Assembly (NCBI RefSeq): GCF_008370685.1
Contig: NZ_VTZU01000007.1
Coordinates: 62,001 to 126,000 of the forward strand
Direction: 5' to 3'
DNA length: 64,000 nucleotides
From: Aquimarina sp. RZ0
GTDB lineage: Bacteria > Bacteroidota > Bacteroidia > Flavobacteriales > Flavobacteriaceae
Part shown: positions 47,702-57,095 of the stretch, in pieces
Layout of the letters: the number at the start of each line of letters is the position of its first letter
Numbering within the stretch: the first letter of the stretch is position 1
The notes under the pieces: model-generated
Database searches by the model: none
What the model saw: only the letters and a program-made list of their open reading frames with translations
Told to the model about the DNA's origin: nothing
Made by a program: the position numbers and the translations under genes

Positions 47702-50257
47702 ATGACAATCTTAACCAAAACTTCTATTGTTTTTTTAATACTTTTTTCTTTTTTTAATGAGCATATTCAGGCTCAAATTACGTATGAATCAGCATTTCCC
47801 AATGTTGGTTTTGAATTTCCTGTAGAAATACAATCTCCACTTGATGGTACAGACAGAATGTTTGTGGTAGAACAAAGAGGTCGGATTAAGGTATTTCCCA
47901 GAAAAACAGATGTCACACCAGCCGAGGTAGATACCTTTCTTGATATTACAAATCGAGTGCGTTTTTTTACAGGACAGGAATTAGGCTTGTTGGGACTGGC
48001 TTTTCATCCGGATTTTGATACCAATGGATACTTTTATGTCTATTATACAGCTAATAGCCCTGTACAAGGTGTATCGGTTAGAATGGTCTTATCAAGATTT
48101 CAGGTAGGTAGCAATAATCAAGTCGATCCAGATAGTGAATTGGTAATTTTCAGATTTGATAAAAATCAAAGAAATGGAAATCACAATGGAGGTAAAATTG
48201 CTTTTGGACCCGATGATTACCTATATATATCCTTTGGAGATGGAGGAGGAGGAAACGATCCTAGGAGAAATGCTCAGAATATAAATAATGTATTTGGTAG
48301 TATTTGTCGTATCGATGTAGATCTGGATGGGAGTAATCCTGTAGAGACAAATCCTATTTTACCTAATGGCAATTATGAGATACCTAGTGATAATCCTTTT
48401 GTAGGCGTAGATGGATTAGATGAAATTTTTGTGTATGGTATCAGGAATACCTGGAAATTTTCTTTTGATAATACTACAGGTAGAATGTGGGGAGCAGATG
48501 TAGGGCAAAATGCTTTTGAAGAAATAAACCTTATCGAAAATGGCAAAAACTATGGATGGAATCGTTTTGAAGCTACTTCTGTAGCGAATAGTAATATTGT
48601 GATCAATGAACCTACTACCTTCCCTGTGTTTTCTTATAATCGCTTAGCCGGAGATGTTTCCATAACAGGAGGATATGTGTATAGAGGTTCAAAAATAACA
48701 AGCCTAAGTCCAGATATTAATTCCAAATATATTTTTGGGGATTATGTGAGTGGTAGAGTATGGGTGCTGGATTATAATCCTTCTACAGGAGATGCCAGTA
48801 GGACATTACTCTTTAAAACTTCTGGAGAATTTATTTCTTCTTTTGGATTAGATAAAGATGGCGAGTTATACTTTAGTGATTATGGAAGTGATTCAAGACT
48901 CTTTAAACTGGTAGACGGTACTTCTTCTCCTTCGGCAACAGCCGTGGATGGTATTGGAGAGTGGAGCTCTTTAAACCAGGGAGTCACAATGGGAACAGTA
49001 CAAGCAGTTGCTACAGATGCAGATGGAAATGTGTATCACGGAGGTACTTTTGATCAGGCTGGTACAATAGCAACAAATAATATTGCTGTGTGGAATGAGA
49101 CTTCAGGATGGGCAGCATTAGGAACCGGAGCTAATGGCAGTATAAATACATTAAAAATAGCTCCGAATGGAAATCTGTATGCAGGAGGTTCTTTTACAGA
49201 GATTGACGGAGTAAGAGCTAATAACATAGCCGTATGGGATGGAAATTCCTGGCAAGCTGTAGGTTCTGGAATCGAGGGAAGTATATTAGCGATGGAAATA
49301 GATACAGATGGAAATGTGTATGTGGGAGGTGTTTTTGAAACAATTAATAATGGAGTGACTGCCAGAAATATTGCTTTTTGGAATGGAAATCAATGGTCTG
49401 AGTTAAGTGATGCCACAACATCAGATGCAGGAACCAATAATGAAATTAGATCGCTGGCAATCGACGGAGATGGAATCCTGTATGTAGGAGGAAACTTTGA
49501 TGAAGCCGGAGGGAATACAGCGAATAGAATTGCAACCTGGAACGGTACAAATTGGGGAACACTCGGTGATGGAACCAGTGGATTTGTAGAAGCTATTGCG
49601 ACAACACCACTTGATGTTTATATAGGAGGAAATTTTGCACTTGCAGGAAATACTACAGTAAATCGCATTGCCCGATGGAATAAATCATCTTCCTCCTGGT
49701 CAACCTTAGGAAATGGAGTAAATAATAATGTAACAGCTTTAATTCACGACGGAACCTATTTATACGCAGGAGGAGCTTTTAGTACAGCAGGGATTAGTAG
49801 TGGTAATGATATTATAGTTAATAATGTTGCACGCTGGAGCGAGTCAGATAATTGGGAAGCAATGGGTACTGATACTAATGTAGGTGTAGATATTAAGATA
49901 AATGCAATGAGCTTTGCTGCAGATAGTAATGCTACAACAACCAAGATATTTGCTGGAGGTAATTTTTCTGAAGCAGGAGCGGGTAATGCTAATAATACAG
50001 CGCAATGGATATCTGAGAATACACTCAGTGTAACTGATACCATAAATTCTGATAATACAGGTGCAGTTTTTTATCCTAATCCAACTAGTGGAATTATAAA
50101 CCTTTCTAAAGAATATGAATGGGTGCTAATAAATGATCTGGGACAGGTTGTTAATACAGGAAATAGTTCTTCAATTGACTTATCCAAATATGCAAAAGGG
50201 CTGTATTTCTTAAAAGCAGAAAAGGAAGGGACTACTGTCAAGATTATCAAAGAGTAA
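47702..50257 (+). CDS. Secreted PQQ-dependent sugar dehydrogenase-like protein with repeat region and T9SS tail
   Basis: The ATG at 47702 gives the signal peptide MTILTKTSIVFLILFSFFNEHIQAQ; the upstream ATG at 47651 adds 17 basic residues. The 851-residue protein has an N-terminal soluble glucose/sorbosone dehydrogenase-type six-blade propeller (about 30-420; FVVEQRGRIKVFPRK, LGLLGLAFHPDF, NGNHNGGKIAFGPDDYLYISFGDGG, GIRNTWKFSFD), then seven or so ~45-residue repeats of the type VAIDGDGILYVGGNFDEAGGNTANRIATWNGTNWGTLG (about 420-770), and a T9SS tail. It likely oxidises a sugar outside the cell. The last 216 bases lie inside the duplicated segment. A terminator follows. Confidence 0.86.
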   Translation: MTILTKTSIVFLILFSFFNEHIQAQITYESAFPNVGFEFPVEIQSPLDGTDRMFVVEQRGRIKVFPRKTDVTPAEVDTFLDITNRVRFFTGQELGLLGLAFHPDFDTNGYFYVYYTANSPVQGVSVRMVLSRFQVGSNNQVDPDSELVIFRFDKNQRNGNHNGGKIAFGPDDYLYISFGDGGGGNDPRRNAQNINNVFGSICRIDVDLDGSNPVETNPILPNGNYEIPSDNPFVGVDGLDEIFVYGIRNTWKFSFDNTTGRMWGADVGQNAFEEINLIENGKNYGWNRFEATSVANSNIVINEPTTFPVFSYNRLAGDVSITGGYVYRGSKITSLSPDINSKYIFGDYVSGRVWVLDYNPSTGDASRTLLFKTSGEFISSFGLDKDGELYFSDYGSDSRLFKLVDGTSSPSATAVDGIGEWSSLNQGVTMGTVQAVATDADGNVYHGGTFDQAGTIATNNIAVWNETSGWAALGTGANGSINTLKIAPNGNLYAGGSFTEIDGVRANNIAVWDGNSWQAVGSGIEGSILAMEIDTDGNVYVGGVFETINNGVTARNIAFWNGNQWSELSDATTSDAGTNNEIRSLAIDGDGILYVGGNFDEAGGNTANRIATWNGTNWGTLGDGTSGFVEAIATTPLDVYIGGNFALAGNTTVNRIARWNKSSSSWSTLGNGVNNNVTALIHDGTYLYAGGAFSTAGISSGNDIIVNNVARWSESDNWEAMGTDTNVGVDIKINAMSFAADSNATTTKIFAGGNFSEAGAGNANNTAQWISENTLSVTDTINSDNTGAVFYPNPTSGIINLSKEYEWVLINDLGQVVNTGNSSSIDLSKYAKGLYFLKAEKEGTTVKIIKE

Positions 50258-50315
50258 ATAAAAGAGCATTATAACTATATTTATAGTAACAATTATTCAT
50301 AGTAAGATTTTATTT

Positions 50316-50345
50316 CAGGCTGTAAAAAAAGATTTTTGCAGCCTG
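50316..50345 (+). terminator. Terminator of the sugar dehydrogenase-like gene
   Basis: Arms CAGGCTG-T-AAAAA and TTTTT-G-CAGCCTG form a strong hairpin followed by TTTTGTTTTTT, about 60 bases after the stop codon. Confidence 0.85.
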
Positions 50346-50369
50346 TTTTGTTTTTTAGAGAACCAACTC

Positions 50370-50530
50370 ATACCATTTTCGATTTTAATATACCCATTAT
50401 AAAGTTTTCTCTTTTTTCTGTATATTTTAAAATAAAAACAAGTCGTAGCTATGGATTATACCTTGATTTTCTTTTTTTCTAAACAAGAAATTGTTGTTTT
50501 TTATTTGAGTGTTTTAAAACCAAAAAAGGA
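50370..50530 (+). repeat. Diverged ~160-bp palindromic relative (ATACCATTT type)
   Basis: It starts ATACCATTTTCG and aligns with the reverse complement of 53648-53805 through TTAAAATAAAAA, a CTTTTTTTCTAAA block and TTTTATTTGAGTGTTTTAAA. It lies directly upstream of the 158-bp element at 50536. Confidence 0.55.
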
Positions 50531-50535
50531 ATGAC

Positions 50536-50693
50536 ACGATTTGTGATTAAAAAATTCGTATAAATTCATTGAATTATTTTTTCTTTATGCAAGGCAAAAA
50601 AATCAAGCATAGCTATAGCTACGGTTTATTTTTTAAACGAAGTAGAAAGGGAAAAGAAACGATGAATATGCGAAATTTTTAGTTATAAATCGT
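50536..50693 (+). repeat. 158-bp palindromic element, copy 3
   Basis: It is identical to the other copies except for GGGAAAAG in place of GGAAAAAG. It is flanked on both sides by the perfect 5-bp direct repeat ATGAC (50531-50535 and 50694-50698), the clearest sign that the family inserts as discrete units. Confidence 0.9.
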
Positions 50694-50801
50694 ATGACAG
50701 GAGCAAATCTTATCGAATAGTTTTAAGATGGAGGGTGGTATCTTAGCAATTATAAAATAAAAACCTTATTTTTTATATGGTAATTGGAAAAAAAATAAGG
50801 G

Positions 50802-51614
50802 ATGAAAAGATTTATAGTATTCTTGATAAGTATCTTGACAATATCCTCTTCTGCCCAGAAAAATTTTAAGGTATATTATGAAGAAGGAGAAAAAGGATAT
50901 ACAGTTTTTGCAGATAATGGAGAATATAGCCCTGTTTCTGTAGAGATAAATTTTAAGATAGATAACCTCACATCAAGTATTGGTACTAGTAAAATTATCG
51001 TGGTTCCAGCGCAAACAACCAAGTACTATATTGCAGATCTGACAGTGATCGAAATTCGAAAAGCGATTAAATTAGGGTTTGGTGTGAGATATAATCATGG
51101 GAATCATTTACAAAAAATATATGATGCAGATTATGAATATCAGTTACCTTTTCAGAAAGGTACGAGTCACGTAGTAACTCAGGGGTATAATGGTGCGATC
51201 TCACATAAAGATGAATATGCGTTGGATTTTAGAATGCCAATAGGTACCAAAATTTATGCGGCGAGAGAGGGAGTAGTTGTGTTGGTAGAACAGGGTTTTA
51301 ATAAAACATGTACCGATGCCAATTGTGCAAAGTTTAATAATTATATATTGGTCTATCATTCTGATGGAACCTTTGCAGAGTATACCCATATCAAAAAAAA
51401 TGGAGCTGTGGTCAAAGCTGGAGATGCCATAAAAACAGGTCAATTCATTGGGTATAGCGGTAATATTGGATGGTCTACGGGACCTCATCTTCATTTCATA
51501 GTTTTTTTACAGCGATTTACGAAACGAGAAACACTACCAACAAAATTTTTAATAGACGCTGGAAAACAAGCGCTGCTATTAGAAGAAAGGAAGGAGTATT
51601 CTAGAAAGTACTGA
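50802..51614 (+). CDS. M23 family metallopeptidase
   Basis: The 270-residue protein has a signal peptide (1-19) and a LytM/M23 domain (about 105-255). The zinc ligands are visible: H and D in SHKDEYALDF (about residues 134-140) and HLHF in GWSTGPHLHFIVF. A loop with two cysteines (KTCTDANCAKF) is inserted between them. M23 enzymes cut peptide cross-links of peptidoglycan; flavobacterial members with this form may also act on surface proteins. It is followed by a DUF885 lipoprotein gene 175 bases on. An identical second copy is at 62194. Confidence 0.92.
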   Translation: MKRFIVFLISILTISSSAQKNFKVYYEEGEKGYTVFADNGEYSPVSVEINFKIDNLTSSIGTSKIIVVPAQTTKYYIADLTVIEIRKAIKLGFGVRYNHGNHLQKIYDADYEYQLPFQKGTSHVVTQGYNGAISHKDEYALDFRMPIGTKIYAAREGVVVLVEQGFNKTCTDANCAKFNNYILVYHSDGTFAEYTHIKKNGAVVKAGDAIKTGQFIGYSGNIGWSTGPHLHFIVFLQRFTKRETLPTKFLIDAGKQALLLEERKEYSRKY

Positions 51615-51789
51615 TAACAACTGATCCTATTACAATGTCTATATTAAGAAAACGATGTTTGAGTTTAAAAATACTATTGTTTCATTAAGAAAACCTTAAC
51701 TTAAGTGATGACATTATATGTTTACTTTTAGCTTTAAATTAACTTTTATAGAAATGAGTTTTATTTTTTTTATGCAAAATTGTAATGAG

Positions 51790-53589
51790 ATGATCAAGAG
51801 AATATTATTGATAATTTGTCTATCCGCTTTTTTTATTTCCTGTAAAAATGATACTTCAAAAACTGAAAAAACAGTTGTAGTATCACCAAAAGATACCAGT
51901 GCAGATTTTAATAAGATGCTGGATGAATATTATGAAGAAGGGTTGAAACTTGATCCTGTACAAGCTACTTTTGCAGGAGATAATCGTTACAATGATCAGT
52001 TTCCTAATCCATTAGCAGATGAAACAGTAAGCAAATTAAAAACATATTATCACGCTTATAAAACTAAATTAACAGAATTTGCAGATGTAGATTTATCTGA
52101 CAGTCAAAAAATGACAAAGAAGATATTACAATGGGAATGTGATATGAACTTGGCTGGGTTTAATTTTCGTAAGGATTATTTTCCTATTGATCAGATGTGG
52201 TCTATTAATTTGGTCGTAGGGCAATTGGCTAGTGGAGCAAGTGCGCAACCATTTAAAACTGTAGAAGATTATAATAATTGGTTAAAGCGTCTGGATGGAT
52301 ATTTAGCGTGGATGACATCTGCAGAAACAAAAATGCGAGAAGGAATGAAAAAGGGATTTGTGCTTCCTAAGTCATTGATTAAAAAAGTAGTACCTCAATT
52401 AGAAGCACTGACTATTGAAGAGCTGGATAAGCACCTTTTCTATACTCCTGTAAAGAATTTCCCGAAAGAGTTTACTGATGAAGAAAAGAAAATACTCGTT
52501 GAATCCTACAATAAAACAATTTTAGAGAAAATTATTCCTGCATATAAAAGCGTATATCAGTTTATGAGTGCGGAGTATATGGATGCCGGAAGGACAAGTT
52601 CAGGGATTTCTGAAATTCCTGAAGGAGCCTCTTTTTATCAACATCAAATACGGTTGTATACCACTACAAATATGACTGCAGACGAGATTCATAGTTTAGG
52701 ACTTTCTGAAGTAGCACGCATTTCTGAAGAAATGAAAAAAATAAAAAAGGAAGTTGGGTTTGAAGGGGATTTAAAATCTTTCTTCGATCATGTTCGTAAT
52801 AAAAAAGAATTAATGCCATTTACAGAACCTCAGCAGATACTTGATAATTTCAATGCGATTCATGATCGTATGAAACCACAAATCGAAAAACTATTTGATG
52901 TGAAGCCCAAAACAGCTTTTGAAGTTCGTCGTACCGAAGCATTTAGAGAAAAATCAGCTAGTGCAGAATATAACCCTGGATCATTAGATGGTACAAGACC
53001 TGGTATTTTTTATACGCCAATACCCGATGCTACAAAATATAATGTCTATAGCGATGAATCTTTATTCCTTCATGAAGCAATTCCTGGTCATCATTACCAA
53101 ATATCGCTAACTCAGGAAAGCAAAGAATTGCCGAAATTTAGAAAAACCTTATGGTATAGCGGTTATGGAGAAGGGTGGGCGTTGTATTCAGAATCTTTAG
53201 GCAAAGAATTAGGATTGTATACAGATCCGTACCAATATTTTGGAATGCTTGGAGCAGAAATGCACAGAGCAATTCGTTTAGTGGTAGATACTGGATTGCA
53301 CGCAAAAGGATGGACACGAGAACAAGCTATTCAATATTCTTTGGATAATGAAGCGGAGTCAGAAGCAGGTATTATTTCTGAAATTGAGCGATATATGGCG
53401 AATCCCGGACAAGCTTTATCATATAAAATCGGACAGTTGAAGATTAGGGAATTACGTGCAAAGGCAGAAACTGCTTTGGGGGATAAATTTGATATCCGTA
53501 ATTTCCATAATCAAGTTTTAGAAACAGGTTGTGTTCCGCTAGCTTTGTTAGAAGATAAAATCAATAATTGGATTAATTCCAGTAAATAA
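51790..53589 (+). CDS. DUF885 family lipoprotein (putative metallopeptidase)
   Basis: I choose the ATG at 51790, which gives the lipoprotein signal MIKRILLIICLSAFFISC; the 24 upstream codons from 51718 do not look coding. The 599-residue protein is a DUF885 member: DEYYEEGLKLDPVQATFAGD, the HEAIPGHHYQ zinc-peptidase-like motif near residue 420, GYGEGWALYSESLG and YQYFGMLGAEMHRA. The HExxxGHH pattern suggests a zinc hydrolase anchored in the outer membrane. A truncated identical copy starts at 63182. Confidence 0.9.
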   Translation: MIKRILLIICLSAFFISCKNDTSKTEKTVVVSPKDTSADFNKMLDEYYEEGLKLDPVQATFAGDNRYNDQFPNPLADETVSKLKTYYHAYKTKLTEFADVDLSDSQKMTKKILQWECDMNLAGFNFRKDYFPIDQMWSINLVVGQLASGASAQPFKTVEDYNNWLKRLDGYLAWMTSAETKMREGMKKGFVLPKSLIKKVVPQLEALTIEELDKHLFYTPVKNFPKEFTDEEKKILVESYNKTILEKIIPAYKSVYQFMSAEYMDAGRTSSGISEIPEGASFYQHQIRLYTTTNMTADEIHSLGLSEVARISEEMKKIKKEVGFEGDLKSFFDHVRNKKELMPFTEPQQILDNFNAIHDRMKPQIEKLFDVKPKTAFEVRRTEAFREKSASAEYNPGSLDGTRPGIFYTPIPDATKYNVYSDESLFLHEAIPGHHYQISLTQESKELPKFRKTLWYSGYGEGWALYSESLGKELGLYTDPYQYFGMLGAEMHRAIRLVVDTGLHAKGWTREQAIQYSLDNEAESEAGIISEIERYMANPGQALSYKIGQLKIRELRAKAETALGDKFDIRNFHNQVLETGCVPLALLEDKINNWINSSK

Positions 53590-53647
53590 TCTTTTTGGAT
53601 AGGGGATCATCCTTAGATATATTATAATTTCTCTTTGCCTGTTTTTT

Positions 53648-53805
53648 ATACCATTTTTGCTTTAAAATTACCCAAATAAAATACAGTTGTTTTTTCTTTT
53701 AGCAAAAAAGAAAAGTTCAGCATAACCCAAGCGGTTAATTTTTATTTTGAAGCATAAGGGGAAAAGAACAAATTTTAATGGGTAATTTTAAGGTAGAAAT
53801 GGTAT
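53648..53805. repeat. 158-bp imperfect palindrome, ATACCATTT type
   Basis: The ends ATACCATTTTTGCTTTAAAA and TTTTAAGGTAGAAATGGTAT are imperfectly complementary, as are ACCCA/TGGGT just inside. The length equals the ACGATTT family although the sequence differs, and the shared T-rich layout marks it as a relative. It lies 58 bases after the DUF885 stop codon. Confidence 0.75.
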
Positions 53806-53923
53806 TATGTCGATTCTTATCCTAGTACCCTTTTTCATTTTTATAAAACGTGAAAATAATACTTGTTTTGTGTGTCGAATCTAGTGTTATGAAATACATA
53901 TTATTTTCTTTTTTTCAAGTAAT

Positions 53924-54245
53924 ACGATTTACGGATGAGAATTTCGTAAAAATAATGGCAAGGATTTTTCGCTAGATTGATGAATCAAATTAAAGAATAG
54001 CCATGGCTATTGTTTCATTTTATGAAGAAAATATAGTAGAAAAAGAATGTCATACGATTTGTGATTAAAAAATTCGTATAAATTCATTGAATTATTTTTT
54101 CTTTATGCAAGGCAAAAAAATCAAGCATAGCTATAGCTACGGTTTATTTTTTAAACGAAGTAGAAAGGAAAAAGAAACGATGAATATGCGAAATTTTTAG
54201 TTATAAATCGTATCATTAGATGCGAAATTTTTATTCGTAAATCGT
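53924..54245. repeat. Older palindromic element split by a younger one
   Basis: The outer ends ACGATTTACGGATGAGAATT and AAATTTTTATTCGTAAATCGT form an imperfect inverted repeat. The middle (54054-54211) is a full 158-bp copy of the main family. Removing it and a 4-5 base duplication leaves about 160 bases with the central palindrome ATAGCCATGGCTAT, so the host is itself a member of the family, diverged in sequence. Confidence 0.8.
54054..54211 (+). repeat. 158-bp palindromic element, copy 4 (nested)
   Basis: This copy shows the majority sequence. Flanks GTCAT and ATCAT share TCAT. It interrupts the older element 53924-54245. Confidence 0.9.
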
Positions 54246-54408
54246 ATAAAGTTAGAATTGAAGATTTATTTTTTGTAATGAATTCTGGTAATAAAGTAGA
54301 TTTAGCGGCAGTAGTGTTTTTAGAAATCAAGTAAAATAGTAACGAAGTATAATAGAATAAAACCAGAATTATAGCTATTCTATCTTACCATGTAATCAAG
54401 ACTCTAAG

Positions 54409-56337
54409 TTGAAAATATTGATCAAATATATAGCTCCATTTTTAATATTTAGCTTCGGTATAAATATGTTTTGCCAGGAAACTAACTATAGATATGAGGA
54501 ATTAGAAAAAAGACTAAAAAACATCAATGAACTTAATTATGATGATTTCTATCCGTTAGTCAAATCAATTCTTGCTAATAAAAAAGAGCATGTGAAGGCT
54601 TTAAATTATTTAGGAAGATATTTTATGGAGAAAGAAATTCCGGATTCTACAATTTGTTATGGGAATAAGATTTATGAAATGTCAATAAATAAGAAAGATT
54701 CATCTTCTTATGCTATGCTGAGTAAAGCCTATAATATGCTGGCTGTGGGCTATGGACATAAAGGTCTTACTGATATAAGAGGGAAATACCACTTAAAAGG
54801 ACTTGAGCTTCACGAAAAAGGATATGTAGGTAAAGAAGTTTCAGTTCACCATATAAGAGGATTGGCAGATTATTATACAGATAAAAAGGAATATGATAAA
54901 GCGATTCCACTCTATGAAAAAAGTATTGCGATAGATAAGAACAACCATACGGTATATTTTGCGTATAATAATTTGGGATATATCTACTCAAAAACGAAAC
55001 AATATGATAAGGCTCTTATGTATTTACAAAAAGCCTGTAGTGCGCCTATTGAGCATAAGGCAAGAGGATACTGTTATGAAAGTATTAGCGCCTGTTATCT
55101 TGATATGGGAGAGTTAGATAAAGCGATAGAATATGGATTATTAGCAAAAACAAATTTTGGTAATAGTAATAGTAATTCAAAGTTTATACTTCTTTCAGAA
55201 ATTACTATTGGTAAATCATATCACCAAAAAAAAATGTATACAAAGGCTATTTCTATCTATAAGAATACATTAAAAAAGGTTAGAAGTAAAGGATTTATTG
55301 ATATTGAAATCGAGGTTTTAGAAAATTTAAATACCTCATTTATTGCTCAGCGTAACTATCAGGAAGCACATGCGACTATTATTCAAGTCGTTAGACTTAA
55401 AGATTCATTAGTAAAAACTCAAAGAGATAAAGAAAGCAGAGAATTAGAAGTAAAATTTCAAATATTACAAAAAGAGAAAGAGATTGAATTGCTAAAAAAA
55501 GATCAACAATTAAAAGAAAATCAGCTTGTGTCAGAAAAGGAGAATAAGCAAATGATGAGTATTGCTTTTTTAATTGTTTTGATACCGAGCATTTTTCTTT
55601 TGATTGTATATTACCAAAAACTTACTGCAAAAAACAAACTCAGTAAAAAGCAAGAAGAAATTAGTATAGAAAAAATAAATTCTCTAATACGTGAGCAAGA
55701 ACTAAAATTAATAAGAGCTTCCCTAAAAATTCAGAACAAAGAAAGAAAACGTATTGCGCAAGAATTACATGATAGTATTGGAGGAAATCTTGCCGCTATA
55801 AAATTACAATTTGATGGAGCTAAGGTACAGGATGATGAATTTAATGTCATTAAAAACCAAATCAATGAAACCTATCAGTTAATAAGGGAAATATCACATG
55901 ATCTAATGCCCGAAAAGTTTTATCATAATAAATTTACAAATGTTATAAGTGAATATTTGAATAATGTTGGAAAAGCCCATAATCTAGCAATTGTTTTTAA
56001 CGCATTTCCTCCAGACGATGTAAATAGTATTAAAGGTAAAATTCAAGTCGAAATTTTCAGAATTATTCAAGAATTGCTGACTAATACATTAAAACATGCC
56101 AAAGCAACAAAAATAGATGTTCAAATAAATTTGTTGAATAAAACGATTCATATTATGTTTGAAGATAATGGTAACGGTTTCAATATCAATAGTAGTACCG
56201 GAGGCATTGGATTGCAAAACATTGAAGATAGACTGGAAAAATTTGACGGAAAACTTCAGATTGATTCAGTTGTATCGAGAGGCACCATATTAACTATAGA
56301 AATTAAAAATGTACAGGTAAAACCTAGTTTTGTTTAA
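54409..56337 (+). CDS. TPR-containing sensor histidine kinase (HisKA_3 type)
   Basis: The 642-residue protein starts with TTG (MKILIKYIAPFLIF, signal-like). TPR repeats fill about 60-330, a coiled coil about 335-380, a transmembrane helix about 383-402, then the HisKA_3 dimerisation helix with RKRIAQELHDSIGG (phosphoacceptor His454) and a HATPase domain (about 550-640; ELLTNTLKHAKAT, FEDNGNGF, GGIGLQNIEDRL). This is the NarL-type kinase class, whose partner is a LuxR-type response regulator; none is adjacent, so it is an orphan in this window. The exported TPR part may bind a protein signal. Confidence 0.9.
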   Translation: MKILIKYIAPFLIFSFGINMFCQETNYRYEELEKRLKNINELNYDDFYPLVKSILANKKEHVKALNYLGRYFMEKEIPDSTICYGNKIYEMSINKKDSSSYAMLSKAYNMLAVGYGHKGLTDIRGKYHLKGLELHEKGYVGKEVSVHHIRGLADYYTDKKEYDKAIPLYEKSIAIDKNNHTVYFAYNNLGYIYSKTKQYDKALMYLQKACSAPIEHKARGYCYESISACYLDMGELDKAIEYGLLAKTNFGNSNSNSKFILLSEITIGKSYHQKKMYTKAISIYKNTLKKVRSKGFIDIEIEVLENLNTSFIAQRNYQEAHATIIQVVRLKDSLVKTQRDKESRELEVKFQILQKEKEIELLKKDQQLKENQLVSEKENKQMMSIAFLIVLIPSIFLLIVYYQKLTAKNKLSKKQEEISIEKINSLIREQELKLIRASLKIQNKERKRIAQELHDSIGGNLAAIKLQFDGAKVQDDEFNVIKNQINETYQLIREISHDLMPEKFYHNKFTNVISEYLNNVGKAHNLAIVFNAFPPDDVNSIKGKIQVEIFRIIQELLTNTLKHAKATKIDVQINLLNKTIHIMFEDNGNGFNINSSTGGIGLQNIEDRLEKFDGKLQIDSVVSRGTILTIEIKNVQVKPSFV

Positions 56338-56876
56338 ATCCGTGATCCTATAAAGAAAATAGGGATCAAAAAGGTCTTCTGATATTTATATGGTGAAGTG
56401 ATATTCGTTTACTGAAGTGATTTAGGCTTTTTTGCTTAATTGAAATGTTTTTTGCATCTCATATAAGTGTTACGAAGTAAGAAAAAGCCAAAAATTGAGT
56501 AAACTATTTCGGGGCAAACCCACGAAGCACTTATTGAAAAAATATTTCGATTTCGGGCAAGCATTTAAATCTCGATTATCGAGTCAAAAAAAGCATTTTT
56601 TATAGTGAATTTATAAAATGCTATTTGTCAGTATTTTGTGTTTAATCAGAATTAAAGATTTCTGATATAGACTAGATCCCATTGGCTTTGTAATAATTCA
56701 AAAATAGTGTGCAATGCAATTGTCAAATAAAATTACCTACTATCATCATTTCTTTTTGTTTCACACTTCCCAATAAAAAGCATCAACAGTACTACTATGT
56801 ATGAATTTTCTTTCTGGTCTGAATTAAAAAATAATTAGATTCAGTTTATGATAATTTCATCTAAGAATGGCGTAAT
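56338..56876. other. Gene-free region with diverged repeats
   Basis: A weak hairpin GATCCTAT/ATAGGGATC (about 56343-56367) may terminate the kinase gene. Bases 56564-56584 match 712-732 perfectly in inverted orientation. Bases about 56725-56873 resemble 288-440 in the same orientation and form a loose palindrome, another relative of the element family. Confidence 0.55.
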
Positions 56877-57034
56877 ACGATTTGTGATTAAAAAATTCGT
56901 ATAAATTCATTGAATTATTTTTTCTTTATGCAAGGCAAAAAAATCAAGCATAGCTATAGCTACGGTTTATTTTTTAAACGAAGTAGAAAGGAAAAAGAAA
57001 CGATGAATATGCGAAATTTTTAGTTATAAATCGT
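56877..57034 (+). repeat. 158-bp palindromic element, copy 5
   Basis: This copy shows the majority sequence. Flanks GTAAT and ATAAA share TAA. It lies directly after the diverged relative at 56725-56873 and about 235 bases before vgrG. Confidence 0.9.
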
Positions 57035-57095
57035 ATAAAAAGCTTAAAAGGAGATTTTTGAGAGTGGTTTCTGTATACATTATTTTGTTAGATAG

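Larger units (their letters stand above)
50042..52608 (+). repeat. First copy of a long direct repeat
   Basis: This segment reappears at 61434-64000 with a constant offset of 11,392 bases; I found no difference in the stretches I compared and the encoded proteins are identical. It covers the tail of the sugar-dehydrogenase gene, two palindromic repeats, the M23 gene and most of the DUF885 gene. The second copy is cut by the window end, so the repeat may be longer. Confidence 0.93.
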
